Shown here piece after piece: positions 46,890 through 60,106 of a stretch of DNA of 64,000 bases. Made by a program: the position numbers and the translations under genes. The number at the start of each line of letters is the position of its first letter. Positions within the stretch are counted from its first letter, which is position 1. The DNA lies in contig NC_057322.1 in NCBI RefSeq assembly GCF_000687475.1, forward strand, positions 124,001 through 188,000. Reading direction: 5' to 3'. This DNA is from Ustilaginoidea virens. Taxonomy: Eukaryota; Ascomycota; Sordariomycetes; Hypocreales; Clavicipitaceae. A model generated the notes under the pieces. It was given only the letters and a program-made list of their open reading frames with translations. It did not search any database and was not told the DNA's origin.

Positions 46890-48023
46890 AAAAGCGCCTA
46901 TTAACGCAGCATAAAATAACTTAAATGCCTCTACCTATGACTTATAGTATAGGACGACTAGGTTATCTATATAGAAGAATACAATAAAGGCATTATTAAC
47001 GAAGATATAGGGGTCTTTATAGACCTATATAAAGCCCCTTTCCATTAGGAATCGTAATAACTCCTTAAATTATAGTAATATCGACCTTCGAAGCCTATAG
47101 AGGGCACGCAATAGCTTAATATATAAGTAACTATTGTGAAATCCATTAGGCTGTTTACAATAAACAGTCTCGTCAAGTAGCGCATTTAGAAAGGCTATAA
47201 CGAAGTTGTATTAATATGTATCTAGGTTAAAGTAATATATTAGGGCTATTAAGAGGCAAAAAGTGCGTGCCGCAAGCGTAGTAGCCTAGATATTACGAAG
47301 GTCGAAAGGTTATTAATTACTACGAATATATAATCGGGCCTTATAACTAGTAAGGAAGCCATTTTTGTCCTATTTATAGGCGAATACCTACTTTAGGTCT
47401 AATGGCTTAATTATAGGGTCTATAGATAAATTATTCCGACGAATAATACACCTAATCTCCCTATTAGTGACCTTACTATATTCTTCTTTAGCGGCCGTAA
47501 TAAATTCCTTGCACTTAGGGTGCTTTTAAAGTTCCCTCTATATTGCCGGCTCCTTAGGCATATTCGTAATATAAGGGGTCTCTATTATCGCTAATAGCTT
47601 TATAATAGCTGCCATAAAGACCTTATAAGCCTTCTTCTCTATCTTAATATAAAATATATTATTAAGGGGAGGTATTAGCTCGGTCTAATCGTTTAACTTA
47701 GGGGAAAATAGTAGGGATAGAAGTAATATTTAAGCGATCGACTCTTTAGGGTAGTCTCTAACCTTTAAGTTAATAATAATAGGTTAAGAGGCATCATTAA
47801 TAGTATCAACAGCCTCAATTATATTAATTAGTATAATGCTCTAACTAATAGCCTTATCTGTACCCTATTTAACGGTAGCTTTATCAGTAAAGGGGTTCTT
47901 AATTAGATTCCCTAATGCAATAAGCTCGAAGTTATTTATAATAGTGGTTTTCTCTATATTACTAATAAAGGTGTTTAGGTCCTCTCTCTATTTAGCTAAT
48001 ATTAGCAACTATTCCTTATCCTT
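46890..48023 (-). pseudogene. copia-4 RT fragment
   Basis: Minus-strand reading gives IKPLDLK*VFAYK*DKNG and YKARLYIRSN at about 47340-47420, FLNALLDETVYCKQPNGF near 47180, LRALYRLRR near 47100, and FVNNAFIVFFYIDNLVVL near 46980-47010. These are in the order of a Ty1/copia reverse transcriptase (KWVF, AFLNGxL, QPxGF, KALYGL, YVDD), with the second catalytic Asp as Asn. The lineage differs from copia-1, -2 and -3. It is bounded by gypsy LTRs on both sides and has no LTR of its own in view. Confidence 0.75.
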
Positions 48024-48276
48024 TATCACGGGCTCGGGCTACGCCCGCGCCACAATATGGCTAGGACTCGGGCTGCGCCCGTGCCTAGCCTAGGTAGGGT
48101 CATATAAGTCAGCGGCACGGGGTCATAAGACTACGTCAAGACCCCGACCCGTACCAATATAGGGTTAAATAGACCATCGAGAGGCCCTTATTTAAATCCT
48201 CTCTCTTTCCTCTTTAGTCTATTTAATATATTCATTCGACGCCTATTCGCAGTAGCCCTAGGGCCAGTCCTTTACA
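48024..48276 (+). repeat. gypsy-2 5' LTR (253 bp)
   Basis: TATCACGGGCTCGGGC...CAGTCCTTTACA, with two GGGC(T/G)(A/G)CGCCCG hairpins. The internal region begins TTTAAATAGACTCTC, the same as after 60610. Confidence 0.85.
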
Positions 48277-48327
48277 TTTAAATAGACTCTCTTAGCCTTA
48301 CTATTATAACCTTATATTATAGAGCTA

Positions 48328-49500
48328 ATGATGCAGGCTATATAAGATATCGAGATAAATATACCCGGAGAATTAAGTAGAGAGAACCTAAAGTTATAAT
48401 ACCCCCGACGTAATATATATGCCCGAGTGGAGCAGCTTATAATAGGGTTATAAAAGATAGAGGCGCAAATACATACTAACGCGTAATACCTCGCTATTAT
48501 AGCCGCCTTACTATAGACCCTTTTCGCGAACTAGTTAAATAGCTCCTAGGCTGCTACTTAACTAGCCCTAGTTGCATAATAGAATGCCCCCCTCCCTATT
48601 GCTTAGGATACCTAGCTAAAGCGTAAGCCGATCCCAATAGGGGACCCCTTTAATAGCAAAAAGACTATATTTACAGCCTAGCGGACCTTTATATAATATA
48701 AGCTTAAGGTCGATAGGGACTTTATTAAAGATAAGAAGACCTAATAGATATTTATCTTTTAGAACCTTTCGTCTATAGTCTAATTATAAATCGCAGCCTT
48801 CTTTAAGAATAGTACGGCTTGCAATTATAATATAATAAAGTTCTTTAAATACCTCTAATATCTCTTTAAAGACCCGCACTAATAGGATCGCGCTATTATT
48901 AAGCTTAAGTACTCCTTATACTAGGGCCCTAAGGAACCTTTTGCCGCCTTTTTTATGCGATTTAAGGAAAAACTTATACTTACTAATAGTCTCGGTTAGC
49001 CTAAGGAAGTTAAGCTAAAATATCTCTAATCGGCACTTAATACTCGTATAGCTAATAAAATTATCGGCCTTAGGGTCTTTTATTATAATTATTAATCGAT
49101 AGTAGACTACTACCGATAAATTGCTATCGATATTAAGATTAGCCTAACTATTAACTACTAATTGGGCTCGGCCTATTCCCGACCAACCTATGCCTAGGAT
49201 TCTAAAGGCAATATATAAATATTAGGCGTTAATAAGCTAAACTCGAAGGGTAATCTACTTAAAGCGATATAGGTCTCTATAGAATAATATAAAGAATATA
49301 AAAAGAAAGGTCTTTATCTTTAATATAGCTCTTTTAAGTATTAAAGGAATATATACTACTTATTGCTAGTAATCCGGCTAGATATAGTTAAAGTAGCCTC
49401 GCTAGACTTATAAATTATAAAGGTCGAAAGTAGCGATAAAGATTAAGGAAAAAAGTAGCCTTTAAGTCTAATCTCGCTAGAGGGCTTAAAATATATATTT
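48328..49500 (+). pseudogene. gypsy-2 gag
   Basis: ATGATGCAGGC at 48328 opens a frame reading INIPGELSRENLKL, ARVEQLIIGL, LKRKPIPIGDPFNSKKTIF, YKLKVDRDFI and FFMRFKEKLILTNSLG, matched residue by residue by gypsy-3. The CCHC zinc knuckle at 49315-49356 reads YL*YSSFKY*RNIY: all four ligands (C, C, H, C) are now Tyr, each explained by TGC, TGT or CAC changing to TAC or TAT. Confidence 0.8.
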
Positions 49501-50399
49501 AGATCCCGACTTAATTATAAAAGGAATTAAATAAAATCGCAGAATAAATAGATAGATACCCCTTTTTAGTACTAATTTTATATAAATCCTATACCTTTAT
49601 TAATACCTTAATCGACTTAAGATATAACTATTATAGCGCTATAAGGGAAAAGATAGTATAACGGTTAGGTCTTTAACCTATTTACTTACTATAATATAGG
49701 GAAATCGGAATAGTAGTAAATATTTAGAGCCGTTTAGGAGAATATAAAGTAATATATTTCTTTATTACCTATATCGTCTATATTATAATTGATGTTAATA
49801 GATAGCTATCTATAGTTATACTTTATATTATCCTAAGTCTTACCTGCGATATTATGCTTAGGATGCTTTAGATAGAGTATTATAATATTATACTATAGGT
49901 AAAACGGTACTAATTAAAGATCGGATCGGTAGGCAATTTTATTATTAAAAAATTGATAAGAAGAAAATAGGGTTTAACTATAGTAAATATCTTTAGCTTA
50001 GTCTTTTATAATATACTAAAGCAGGCGAAATACTCTAGGGATTAATTGACCTCTTTTATTATAATAATCTTATAGGAGATAATATATATCTTCTATATTA
50101 TATTTCTACCTTATTAAGACTCTGCCCTATAATTATAGAAGCTATAAGTGCTCCTGATAGAGTTATAGGAATTCGCCGACCTTTTTAATAAAGAGAAGGC
50201 TTCTAGTCTCCCTTTATATTAGGGTATATTAGATTACTATATCCGGCTTAAAAAGACTATAGATAAAAGCTAGCTAGATTTACCTTAGGGCCTATTATAT
50301 AATATACTATAAGACTAGTTATTTAAGGTTCGGAGATAAGTAATTAACCTTATAGATAAAGGATAGATCTATATAAGCTCTTTATTAATAATAGTATTA

Positions 50400-51560
50400 A
50401 TCCTACTCGCTAGAAAGAGGAATAATAGGTAATATTTTTATATCGACTATTAGGCCCTTAATAAGGTTATAGTCTAAGACTAATACCCCCTCCCTTTAAC
50501 TAAAAAGACCTTATGATCCCTATCCTAAGCGAAATAGTTTACTAAAGTTAATATATATATAGCATTCTATAAGATATATATTGCAGAGGGCGATAAATAC
50601 TTAACTATATTTTATATATAATTCGGACTATTTAAATGGCTTATTATGCTATTTAGCCTAATTAGGGCCCCTACGATCTTTTAAAGATATATTAATAAGG
50701 CCTTAGGGAATATACTAGGAGACTTTATAACTACTTACTTTAATAATATCCTAATCTATATTAGGAGATTAAAGGTAGACTATATAGGGCGTATTAAAGA
50801 AGTCTTTCGATAATTATAAAAGGCCGGCTTAAATTTAGACCTTAATAAGTGCGATTTTATAGTAAAGGAGGTCTAATACCTAAGATATATTATAACGGCT
50901 AGAAAGGAAATCTATTTAGACCTTAAAAAGATTAAAGCTATTTAGAATTAAAAAGCACTTACGAAATTAAAAGGCATTTATAGTTTCTTTAGTTTTATTA
51001 ATTTCTATTACGACTTTATTTTAGATTTCTCCTGCTTTATTGACCCTTTAATTAAGTTAATAAAGAAAGGGGTTTTATTCTAATAGTTAAATAAAGAAAA
51101 GGCGGTATTTTAAGCGCTTAAATAGTGCTTTATATTATCTCTGGTTTTCGCCTAATAGGACCCTAATAAAGAGATAGTCTTTAAGGCAGATAGTTCTAAT
51201 ATAGCCTTTAGCGGCTATCTATTATAAGTTAGGGAGGATAATATACTTTACCTTATTATATATTATTCTGCCTGCTTATCGGATGCGGAATAGAATTATA
51301 CTATATATAATAAGAAATTCCTTACTATTATCTCCTACCTTAAAGTATAGTTAGTAGAACTCTATTTAATAGCCTCCCCCTTTATTATCCTTATTAACTA
51401 TAAGAACCTAAAGTATTTTGCCTAATTATAAGAAATATCTAAGCGATAAGCCTAATAGGCTAAGATTTTAATACTCTTTAATTTCTATCTTTAGTATAGG
51501 CTAAGGTTATAAGCTTAATGCCCTAATACTCTTTCTTAATAGGAATAAAAAGCAGATAGG
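50400..51560 (+). pseudogene. gypsy-2 reverse transcriptase and RNase H
   Basis: Reads DY*ALNKVIV*D*YPLPL, FTKVNIYIAFYKIYI, FGLFKWLIMLFSLIRAPTIF, then TTYFNNILIY at 50733-50756, ALTKLKGIYSFFSFINFYY, and RNase H from about 51180 (KADSSNIAFSGYLL, LSDAE*NYTIYNKKFL). The YxDD active site reads YFNN: TTTGATGAT would give TTTAATAAT by TpG-to-TpA change. The order and spacing are classical Ty3/gypsy. Confidence 0.85.
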
Positions 51561-51739
51561 GTAGAATTATAAATTAAATAGATCCTAAAACTACTATTTA
51601 TTTTAGTACTTAATATAGATAAGATAGAAGGTATTAAGATCCTGACTTTAGACCTAAAGGTCACCCTACCTTATAGCCTATATATCTTTGCTAATATTTA
51701 CCTTTAGGCTCTTTAGGACTAAATAATATCTAAAGATAA

Positions 51740-52726
51740 TATATACTAGGCATAATAGATAGTAATAGCGAATAGAGAGTAATAATTCCCTATAGAGGTA
51801 GCAATATAGGAATAAATTATAGATTATACCCTAAATGCATATGGTATACTACTTTACTAGGGGTAAGTATAACTCCTATCGTTTAAGCCCCTAACTATAA
51901 CGGTAATTTAATAGTGCTATAATTCGCCTATAGTAGGTTACCTAGGGAAGAATACTACCTTCTAATTGCTATAATAAGATTATTATTTCGATAATATATT
52001 ATCTAAAGTAATAAGGTTTATTTAGAACTATTAATAATATAGGGTATATAAGAGCCGCTAATTATAATAGGGTCTACTATAGCCTTTACCGATCCCAGAC
52101 TATTTTTAATCGTAAATATTAGTAGACTTTATAATAGACCTCCCCGCCTATAATTCTTCTAACCTATACTTCCTTATAGTAATTATTAACCGCTTATCAA
52201 AGTATATCTAGCTAAAAGTAATATATTCTATAATAGCTAAAGAGTATATAGAGCGATTTTAATAATACTAATAGCGCTTTTATAGATTCCCTAATAAGAT
52301 TATTAGTAATAGAGGCTTAGATTAGGTAGGATAATTCTAAATAATACTTTATAAGGCAGTTGGGACCGAATAATTTTTTTCGACTATATACTATCCCTAA
52401 ACCGATAGCAGTATAAAATAAATAGACTAAAAAGTCTAGGCCATCCTTTATATTATAATCTCTTTTAACTAATACAATTAGCCTAAGTACCTTACTATAT
52501 GCTAACTTATCTTAAATAACTAGATATTATTAATAATAAGGTTTAGCCTGAACCGACTCTTTAATAGGTTTAATATGCTAACTATTATACTAGCTTTAGA
52601 GGTAATATTAAGCTTAAAGATACTAAAAGGGTAGGCAGCTTTTTTCCTAGCTAACCTCTAGGAGGGAGGTAAATTAGCCTAAGCTACTATCGCTTTTATA
52701 TAATAATAATAATAAGATATAATAAA
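51740..52726 (+). pseudogene. gypsy-2 integrase (first part)
   Basis: EYIERF...RFYRFPNKIISNRGLD at about 52235-52330 (the catalytic Asp of SDRG now Asn) and FSTIYYP*TDSSIK*ID at about 52380 match gypsy-1 at 45600-45780. The reading is broken at 52726 by copia-2 and resumes at 60107. Confidence 0.7.
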
Positions 52727-53464
52727 TATTGCAATTCTCAAGGTCACTATAAAAGCAGAGCCTTACTAGCTAGCTAGATGGCACGAGACTGTCTGCGACC
52801 TGTGAACTAATCTTAGTATAATACTAGATTTTTCACCAAGTCCTAAGACTATACAAGTGCTATAAAGCAGGGCAAGTATAAAGGCAAGGCAAATATAAGA
52901 TAACCAGAAAACGCAGGGAAGGTAAGAAGTTAAGAGGCATATAGTGCATTAACAGACTCGATTGTGCTACCCTTCTACTACCTAGAAAGAAGGGGGAAAG
53001 CTATCCTATATATATATGAAGAAGGGGTGGGCCTAGGCACCTAAGGTAGCTAGTAAGAAAGCTCCTTGTAATGCTCGCTTTGCCACGTATATAATACGTC
53101 AGCAGACCCACTATATCGGGCCTTTTCAACCACCCTAACTACTGCACTAGTAACTAGTCACCGCACTAGTAACTAGCCACCACGCTAGTGACTACCCACT
53201 ATACTAGTGGACTAGCCACCACGCTAGTGACTACCTACCACACTAGTGGACTAGCCACCACGCTAGTAGACCCACCACGCTAATTTAGTAATGCCACACC
53301 TTTTTAACAAGGCCTACCTTAAGGCCTATCTTGCTTGATATACAGTAAATAATCCACTGAAAATCCTTAAGGTAAAAGGCAAGGGCCTGGGTTGGTAAGA
53401 CCACCGTAAGTCAAAAAGCGGTAGGAAAGCCAGCAGCCTAGTAGGCTACTATAGGATTTTAACA
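52727..53464 (-). repeat. copia-2 3' LTR (738 bp)
   Basis: Minus strand TGTTAAAATCCTATAG...GAATTGCAATA. The polypurine tract CAGAGGGGG lies just inside at 53465-53473. A minisatellite of CACTAGT/GCTAGTG units occupies 53125-53285. Confidence 0.95.
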
Positions 53465-53585
53465 CCCCCTCTGATTAGCTACTATAGTATCAAGCTAATC
53501 GTCGTATATAAAGGATAGGAAAAAAAATGCAATAAAAGTGCTAAGGAAAAACATAAGAAAAAACCTTAGTAAAAGTTAGTATAAG

Positions 53586-56500
53586 TTAGCAGGCCCTAAG
53601 ACCTAGTAATTCGCGGAACCTAGTAAATTTAGGGCCCGGCAGTGGCTTGGTAAGACCGTCAGCAGGCATACTATTAGTAGGTTAATAGGTAATTTTAACC
53701 AAGCCTAGCTGGGCTTGCTCCCTAATATACCGGAATTTTAATAGCATATGCTTAGTGCGAACGTGCTGATTAGGGTTACTAGAATTCGAAATAGATCCCT
53801 AATTATCGCAGTATAACAGTATAGGGCGTAGAATATCGATTTCTAGCTTTTTAAAAAGGTTAGAATGCCACTAGACCTTATAGATGGTCTCAAATAAAGC
53901 ATTAGATTCAGCTTCTAAAGTAGATAGTACTACTAAAGAGGCTCGCTTAGAACGCCAGCTAATAGGACCACTATTAATAGTAGTCAAGAAGCCTCTAGTA
54001 GATTTAGAGGTTTCTTTACAGCCAGCAAAGTCGCTATCAGAATAAGCGGCTATAATAGGCTGTTGGTTGCTTTTATTAAAGCAAATAGCTTGGTTCTTAG
54101 TGCCTTTAAGGTAGCTAAAGCTGCCTTTTGCAGCATTTAGATGCACATTAGTTGCCTTAGATATAAACCGAGAGAGGTATTGAGTAGGAAATGCTAAGTC
54201 GGGTCTAATTATCATTATAAGCCACATTATAGTGCCAGTAAGGCTCTGATAAAGGCTTTGATTAGTAGGGCTAAGGTCCTTTCTACTAGATTCATTAAGA
54301 ATTTCTAGTTAAAGTGGAATAAGCTGAGGTTTAGTATCCTATAAGCCAAATTTAGCTAGGACCTCTGTTATAAATTGGGCTTGGTGTAGCCATAATAGAC
54401 CTTCCTTCCTATTTCGTATAATTTATACGCCTAGGAAAAAGGAAGCCGGACCGCGGTCTTTCATAGTATAGACCTTATGAAATTTCCTTTTTAGCTGGTT
54501 AATATAAGTTATATTTGGACCAACTAATAGGCAATCGTCAATATAAGTAACGATAAAGGTGCTGGTTTGCTTATTATAAAAGACGGCAGCGTTAGAAGCT
54601 AAAGGTAAAAAACCTTTACTAGAAATCAGGTCTTTTAGCCGGTATTGCTATTCGCGGGGTGCTTATTTTAGCCCGTATAGGGCTTTCTTTAGTAAAATAG
54701 CTTGCTTAATAGAGGGATTAAAGCCGGCTTCTTTAAGTAAAGTTAGTAGCCGTTACCGTTGAATATTAGACTAAAGCTTGCTATCGCTATTAGTTAGTAG
54801 TAAGCTCTCTATAAATTCAAGAAATCCATTAGGAATATCTATATAAATGGTTTCAGAAAGCTCGCTATTTAGAAAGGCGCTTATAAAGTCGATCTGCTCT
54901 ATTTCCCAATTATTACTAGCTGCCAAAACTAGTATAACCCTCCAGGTGGGTGGGATAGAGGTAGAAGCATAGGTATACTGAAAGTCCTTTCCTTCGACTT
55001 GCATAAAGCCTTTGACTACTAATCTAGCCTTATATTTTATAGGCTGATTATTAGCATCCTTTTTAACCTAAAAAACAGGCCTATTGCGTATAATTTTCCT
55101 ATCAATAGGAACGCTAGACTTAGGGATAAATTGGAAGACTTTAGTATCTAAAAGCTGCTCAAATTTCTTAAATAGTGCCTTTATCCAAAGGTCTTTTTCA
55201 GGACTTCATAGCACATCCTTCCAGCTATTAGGCGTACCATCAGGAGCCTTTTTAGCTAGCTTACGCTTAGCTGCATAGAAGGAATCCCATATTAGGTGAT
55301 ATAAATCATAATTAGGGAATAAGTCGGTAGGGCTAGTAGGGTTAGTAGGGCTAGCAGGGCCAGCAGGGCCAACAGGGCCAACAGGGCCAACAGGGTCAGT
55401 AGGGTAAGTAAGGTCGGCAGGAGTAAGGCTAGTGAGGATATCTATAAGGTCATCCTTTGCAGTAGCCGGGGACTGTAGTATAGTACCTTCTGACTTAGGA
55501 AGGTAATCCACGGTGGCATTAGTAGTATCATCCGGGGTAGCATTAGTAATACTAGTAAAATTAGTAAGGTCCGGCATGCTTTCTAGGTCATCCGGTATAG
55601 CATTAGTGTTAGTAATGCTAGTAAGGTTAGCAGAGTTAGTAGGGTCAGGAATGCTTTCTAGGTCATCCAGTAAAATAGCAGGTTCTTTACTGCTAGATAC
55701 CCCCTCTGAACCTGTATTTTGCCCTCTGTGAAAGTCTCCTTCTAGGCCATTAGAAATAGGGCCTATACCTTCATTTTAGTGAATAAAGGTAATAAAAGTT
55801 GTTTTAGTAATAACCTTCTTCTTTAGAAGGTAGACTAGGTAAGTATTATTACCTAGAGTAGCAAGGAGCCTACCAGGCTCGGTACAGGGCGCTAATTTGC
55901 GGCTTTTTATACGCTTTTCGTGTGGTATAAGCACTTCAATAGCTGCTCTAATAGCCCTAAGGTTAATAAGGTTAAGGTAGTGCTCCGGTATTATCTGGTC
56001 GTAATCTTTTAGTAGCTCCTAATAGGGGCTAGAAGGTCTGTTAGTAACAGCTATTATATTTACTAGCATAACAACGCCAGTAATTACAGCAGACTAGAGG
56101 TTAGATGGTAGTCTTGACCAGGCTATGGTAGCACGTAGCCTATTAGCTATAACCCTAATAGAGCGCTCAGCGAGGCCGTTTTATTTGTGAATATAAGGGC
56201 AAGATATATTAAAAGTTATACCCTATTCGATAAGCCAATTATTAAGCATTTTATTGATTTCATTTCTACTATTCTAGTGGAATTCAATAGGCGTTTTACC
56301 ATATCTGACCTGTAGGCTCTGTATAAAGCTCTGTAATGCTTTAAATACAACAGTGCCTTCCCTATTAGGTAGCAAGTAAAGCCAGCGGAACCGGGATTTT
56401 CTATCCACTAATATAAGGGCAACAGGTCGTTTGTTGTATAGCATAGGTGATATAGCAAAAGTATCACCTTCTATAATATCCAGACATTTAGCTGGATTAG

Positions 56501-58571
56501 GTATTGCATCTTTAGAAGGTCTTCTAATCTTCTTAGCCTGAATACAGGCTAGGCAGCGAAAATCAGCATCTTTAACCTTATTAAGGTTAGGAAGACCAGG
56601 GGTATTAGCACAGGTCTTTTTAAGTAGCTGAATACCTATATGCCTTAGCCGTACATGCCAAATGCCGGCTAATTGCAATAGCTTTTAATATTCTATATCA
56701 GCAGCTATAGGGGCAGTAGTAGGGGTAGTAGGGTTAGTAACCTCTACTGGGTCTTCGCTAGTCGTAATAGCAGAAGGTTGGGTAGTAGGGCTAGTAGCCT
56801 CTACAGGTTCCTTACTAGTCGTAATAGTAGGAATAGAGGTAATAGTAGTATCCTCAGGATCACTATAATCAGCAGGGTTAATAGGGCTAGGGACCTCTAC
56901 TGTTATACTATTAGTAATAGTATAATGGCTGCAAGGTTAATTCAGCAGTGGGGTGTCTATTCCTTTCTGTGGAAGGAAAAAGCCGTATTTTTCAAAGTTA
57001 AAAATGCCAATGCATTTACGGCTTGCTGACTAAAGCTGATTTTTAATTAGTACCCCTTTAGCAGCATAATGCTTTACACCGCTAATAATGTTAATATCCA
57101 AGGTAGGAATATATAGGGCATTCTTAAGCTCTATAATACCCCATTTCGTAGGATTAACGCCCTATAGCACAGTAAATCGTGCTGTGCCCCAACCAGTAGG
57201 GGAAATAGGGCCACCACTAGTAGTAATTACAGGCTTATCATCCCTCTTAAAATAGTGAAAAGTGGTGAAATGCTTCTTATTATTAACAATATAACAAATA
57301 GAGCCGGTATTATAAAAGAGGGCATCCTTAGGGGTCCTACCGCCTAATTTAGCACTATAGCTTATATCAGTAGATATAGTAGAAGAAGAATAAGATATAT
57401 TAGTATCCTGGGTATTATAGTTGCCTATAATAAAGGCCTCGATATCTTGCTGATTATTGCTGGAGTCCTATTTCTTCTTCTATTGCTGCTTTTTTTTCCT
57501 ATTATTAGTAGAATTATTCTTACTATTATTAGTAGTAGAAGCGGCATTAGCAGACCCTTTATTCTTAGAGTCCTTAGAAGCCTTGAGCTGCTTGGGGTTA
57601 TTATTAGCAGCTACCTTATTAGACCCTTTAGAACGCTATTCTTCTAGTAGGTCAACCATAAAATACTGGAGGTTAAATTTACTACTGTTAATAACACCTT
57701 AGGCGCTATAAGCCCTAATTATAGAGCGTTAGCGTTCCGTCCAGCGGGTAAATACCCCCTCTACAGCCCATAGATACTAGTTAACTTAGTCGAAAGAGTC
57801 GATTTTAGAACCTAAGATTCTAAGGCGAGAAATGTAGCTGTTAAATTTGCTATTAAAAGCTTCTAAAGTGCCTTTATAACCGGTAAATATAAGGGTATGA
57901 AAGGTAGGGTATAAGTGTGCCCGCTATACTTCTAGTGAGTGGCAGTATTAGGCCACTAGCAAAAGGTAGGCTTCCTCTAGGTCATTATACTAATCTATAG
58001 CCTCTACAGCTTCTTTACCATAGCTATTCTTTAGCATTAGTAGTAGAAGTGCCTGCTCAGACTCATTAAAATGCCTTACTATAGAGGGGTTGTTAACAAA
58101 ATTAGCTATTTTAAAGGCCCGAAGTTGTATAGTAAGGGCCTACTTCTACTAGTCGAAATTATAGGGGCTTTTTAGCTTTTGGGACTCCTTAAAACGGTTA
58201 GCAGTCTTAGCTAATTCTTTAATAGCCCCATCACTAATTTGGTTAGTAATAGTTATTAGTAGCATTATATAAATAGGCTCTTTACCCTTATATTTTATAG
58301 GGGTAGAAGGTTGGTCGATTTCCATAACATCAGCTTCACTATCATCATCCTTAGTAGTAATTATCTTAGTAGAAGGTCCAGCTTCAGTGGCTTTAGTAGG
58401 CTTCTTATTAGTAGCCTAGGTGTCGTTATTTTGCCTACTAACTAGGCCCTATATAAGGTTAGTTAGTGTATTCATCTGGGACTTCATATCGTCCATATCT
58501 AGCTATAGTTATGCGTTAACATCAGCCTCAGTATCAGATTTAGGGACTTTATAGGATCCTAACTCTGCTAT
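53586..58571 (-). pseudogene. copia-2 gag-pol (about 1,661 codons, one frame)
   Basis: The gag start ATG has become ATA at 58569-58571; the homologous start is intact at 63804. Protease at about 57311 reads FYNTGSICYI, catalytic Asp changed to Asn. Integrase at 56274-56678 is stop-free and keeps HVRLRHIGIQLLKKTC, CLAC and ALILVDRKSRFRWLYLL. A collagen-like linker at 55320-55400 reads DPVGPVGPVGPAGPASPTNP. RT (54771-55004 and below) has EIEQIDFISAFLNSELS and TYIDDCLLVG with YIDD intact. RNase H (53871-54227) has MIIRPDLAFPTQYLSR and YSDSDFAGCKETSKST. It ends LTKPLPGPKF...GLRAC at TAA 53586-53588. It is closely related to copia-1. Confidence 0.9.
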
Positions 58572-58573
58572 AG

Positions 58574-59353
58574 TGGGCAAAAAGGGTTTAAAAATCCGTT
58601 GAAAATTGGTGCCGATAGTTGTAAAACTAGAGGAATAATTAGCTAAATAGCTAGCAAAATAGTCGAGTATTTAATAAAATAGCTAGTAAAACAGTCGATT
58701 AACTAGCTTTATAGCCAGTAAATATAGTGGCTAGTAGCCTACTATAAAAATAACCGCAGATTATAGCGGCCGGTCTCAATATAAAAAAGCACAGATGCCG
58801 TAGGCGTTGTGCAAGTCCGTATTATAGCGTTGGTATTTAAGGTGCTTATATGGTGCCGTAATATAAAGGTGCCGTAAGTGCCGTGGGTGCCGTAAGTGCT
58901 ATAGAAGCCGTAGGTGCCGTGGGTGCCGTAGGTGCCGTAATATAAAAAGGTGCCGTAAGTACCGTACCAAAGGTGCTATAAGTGGGAGAGTATAACAGGT
59001 GCCGTATAGTGCAGTATAAGTCGTGTACTAGGGGAAAAGGTGTTATACAGTAGTATAGTGTGATAGATATCACACTATAAAATCCGTAGGTGCCGTAGGT
59101 TACTCCGAAAATAACGTAAGGTTACGCTAAAAGTGCCGTAAGGTTACGCCGTAAGTTGCCGTTAGGTACGCCGTTGATTGCCGCAGGGTAATGCCGTAGG
59201 TAACAAAGGGTAAGCCAAAGGTGATAATAGGTAAGCCAAAGTTAATAAGGGTAAGCCGGAGATACCAAAGGATAGCTATATTAGTAGTACTAATAAGCAA
59301 GAGAGACCAAGGGGTGAACACAAAAGAGGTAGGGTAAAAACAAAGAAGTAAAA
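58574..59353 (-). other. copia-2 leader with 9-bp GTGCCGTAG repeats
   Basis: Between the primer-binding site and gag. GTGCCGTA(G/A) units fill 58846-58990; longer (G/C)CGTAAGGTTACG-type units lie at 59090-59170. The minus-strand frames at 58846-59073 and 59127-59321 arise from these repeats and are not genes. Confidence 0.75.
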
Positions 59354-59368
59354 CCCGGGCTTATAACC
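59354..59368 (-). other. copia-2 primer-binding site
   Basis: Minus strand GGTTATAAGCCCGGG next to the LTR; one RIP change away from the form at 63002-63016. Confidence 0.85.
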
Positions 59369-60106
59369 TATTGCAATTCTCAAGGTCACTATAAAAGCAG
59401 AGCCTTACTAGCTAGCTAGATGGCATAAGACTGTCTGCGACCTGTGAACTAATCTTAGTATAATACTAGATTTTTCACTAAGTCCTAAGACTATACAAGT
59501 GCTATAAAGCAGGGCAAGTGTAAAGGCAAGGCAAATATAAGATAACCAGAAAACGCAGGGAAGGTAAGAAGTTAAGAGGCATATAGTGCATTAATAGACT
59601 CGATTGTGCTGCCCTTCTAAAGTCTAGAAAGAAGGGGAAAAGCTATCCTATATATATACGAAGAAGGGGTAGGCCTAGGCACCTAAGGTAGCCAGTAAGA
59701 AAGCTCCTCGTAATGCTCGCTTTGCCACGTATATAATACGTCAGCAGACCCACTATATCGGGCCTTTTCAACCACCCTAACTACCGCACTAGTAACTAGT
59801 CACCGCACTAGTAACTAGCCACTACGCTAGTAACTACCCACCACACTAGTGGACTAGCCACCACGCTAGTGACTACCCACCACACTAGTGGACTAGCCAC
59901 CACGCTAGTAGACCCACCACGCTAATTTAGCAATGCCACACCTTTTTGACAAGGCCTACCTTAAGGCCTACCTTGCTTGATATACAGTAAATAATCCACT
60001 GAAAATCCTTAAGGTAAAAGGCAAGGGCCTAGGTTGGTAAGACCACCGTAAGTCAAAAAGCGGTAGGAAGGCCAGCAGCCCAGTAGGCTACTATAGGATT
60101 TTAACA
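59369..60106 (-). repeat. copia-2 5' LTR (738 bp)
   Basis: Same length as the 3' LTR, few differences, TGTTAAAATCC...GCAATA. Confidence 0.95.

Larger units (their letters stand above)
52727..60106 (-). mobile_element. copia-2, full length (7,380 bp) with TSD ATAAA, nested in gypsy-2
   Basis: Two LTRs of 738 bp each enclose one gag-pol frame. The target repeat ATAAA is present at 52722-52726 and 60107-60111. An uninterrupted copy of the target (GCAATAAATCG) survives in gypsy-1 at 46084-46093. Confidence 0.95.

Noticed and set aside
58846..59321. Thr/Pro/Tyr-rich minus-strand frames
   Set aside because: Read-through of the 9-bp leader repeats of copia-2.
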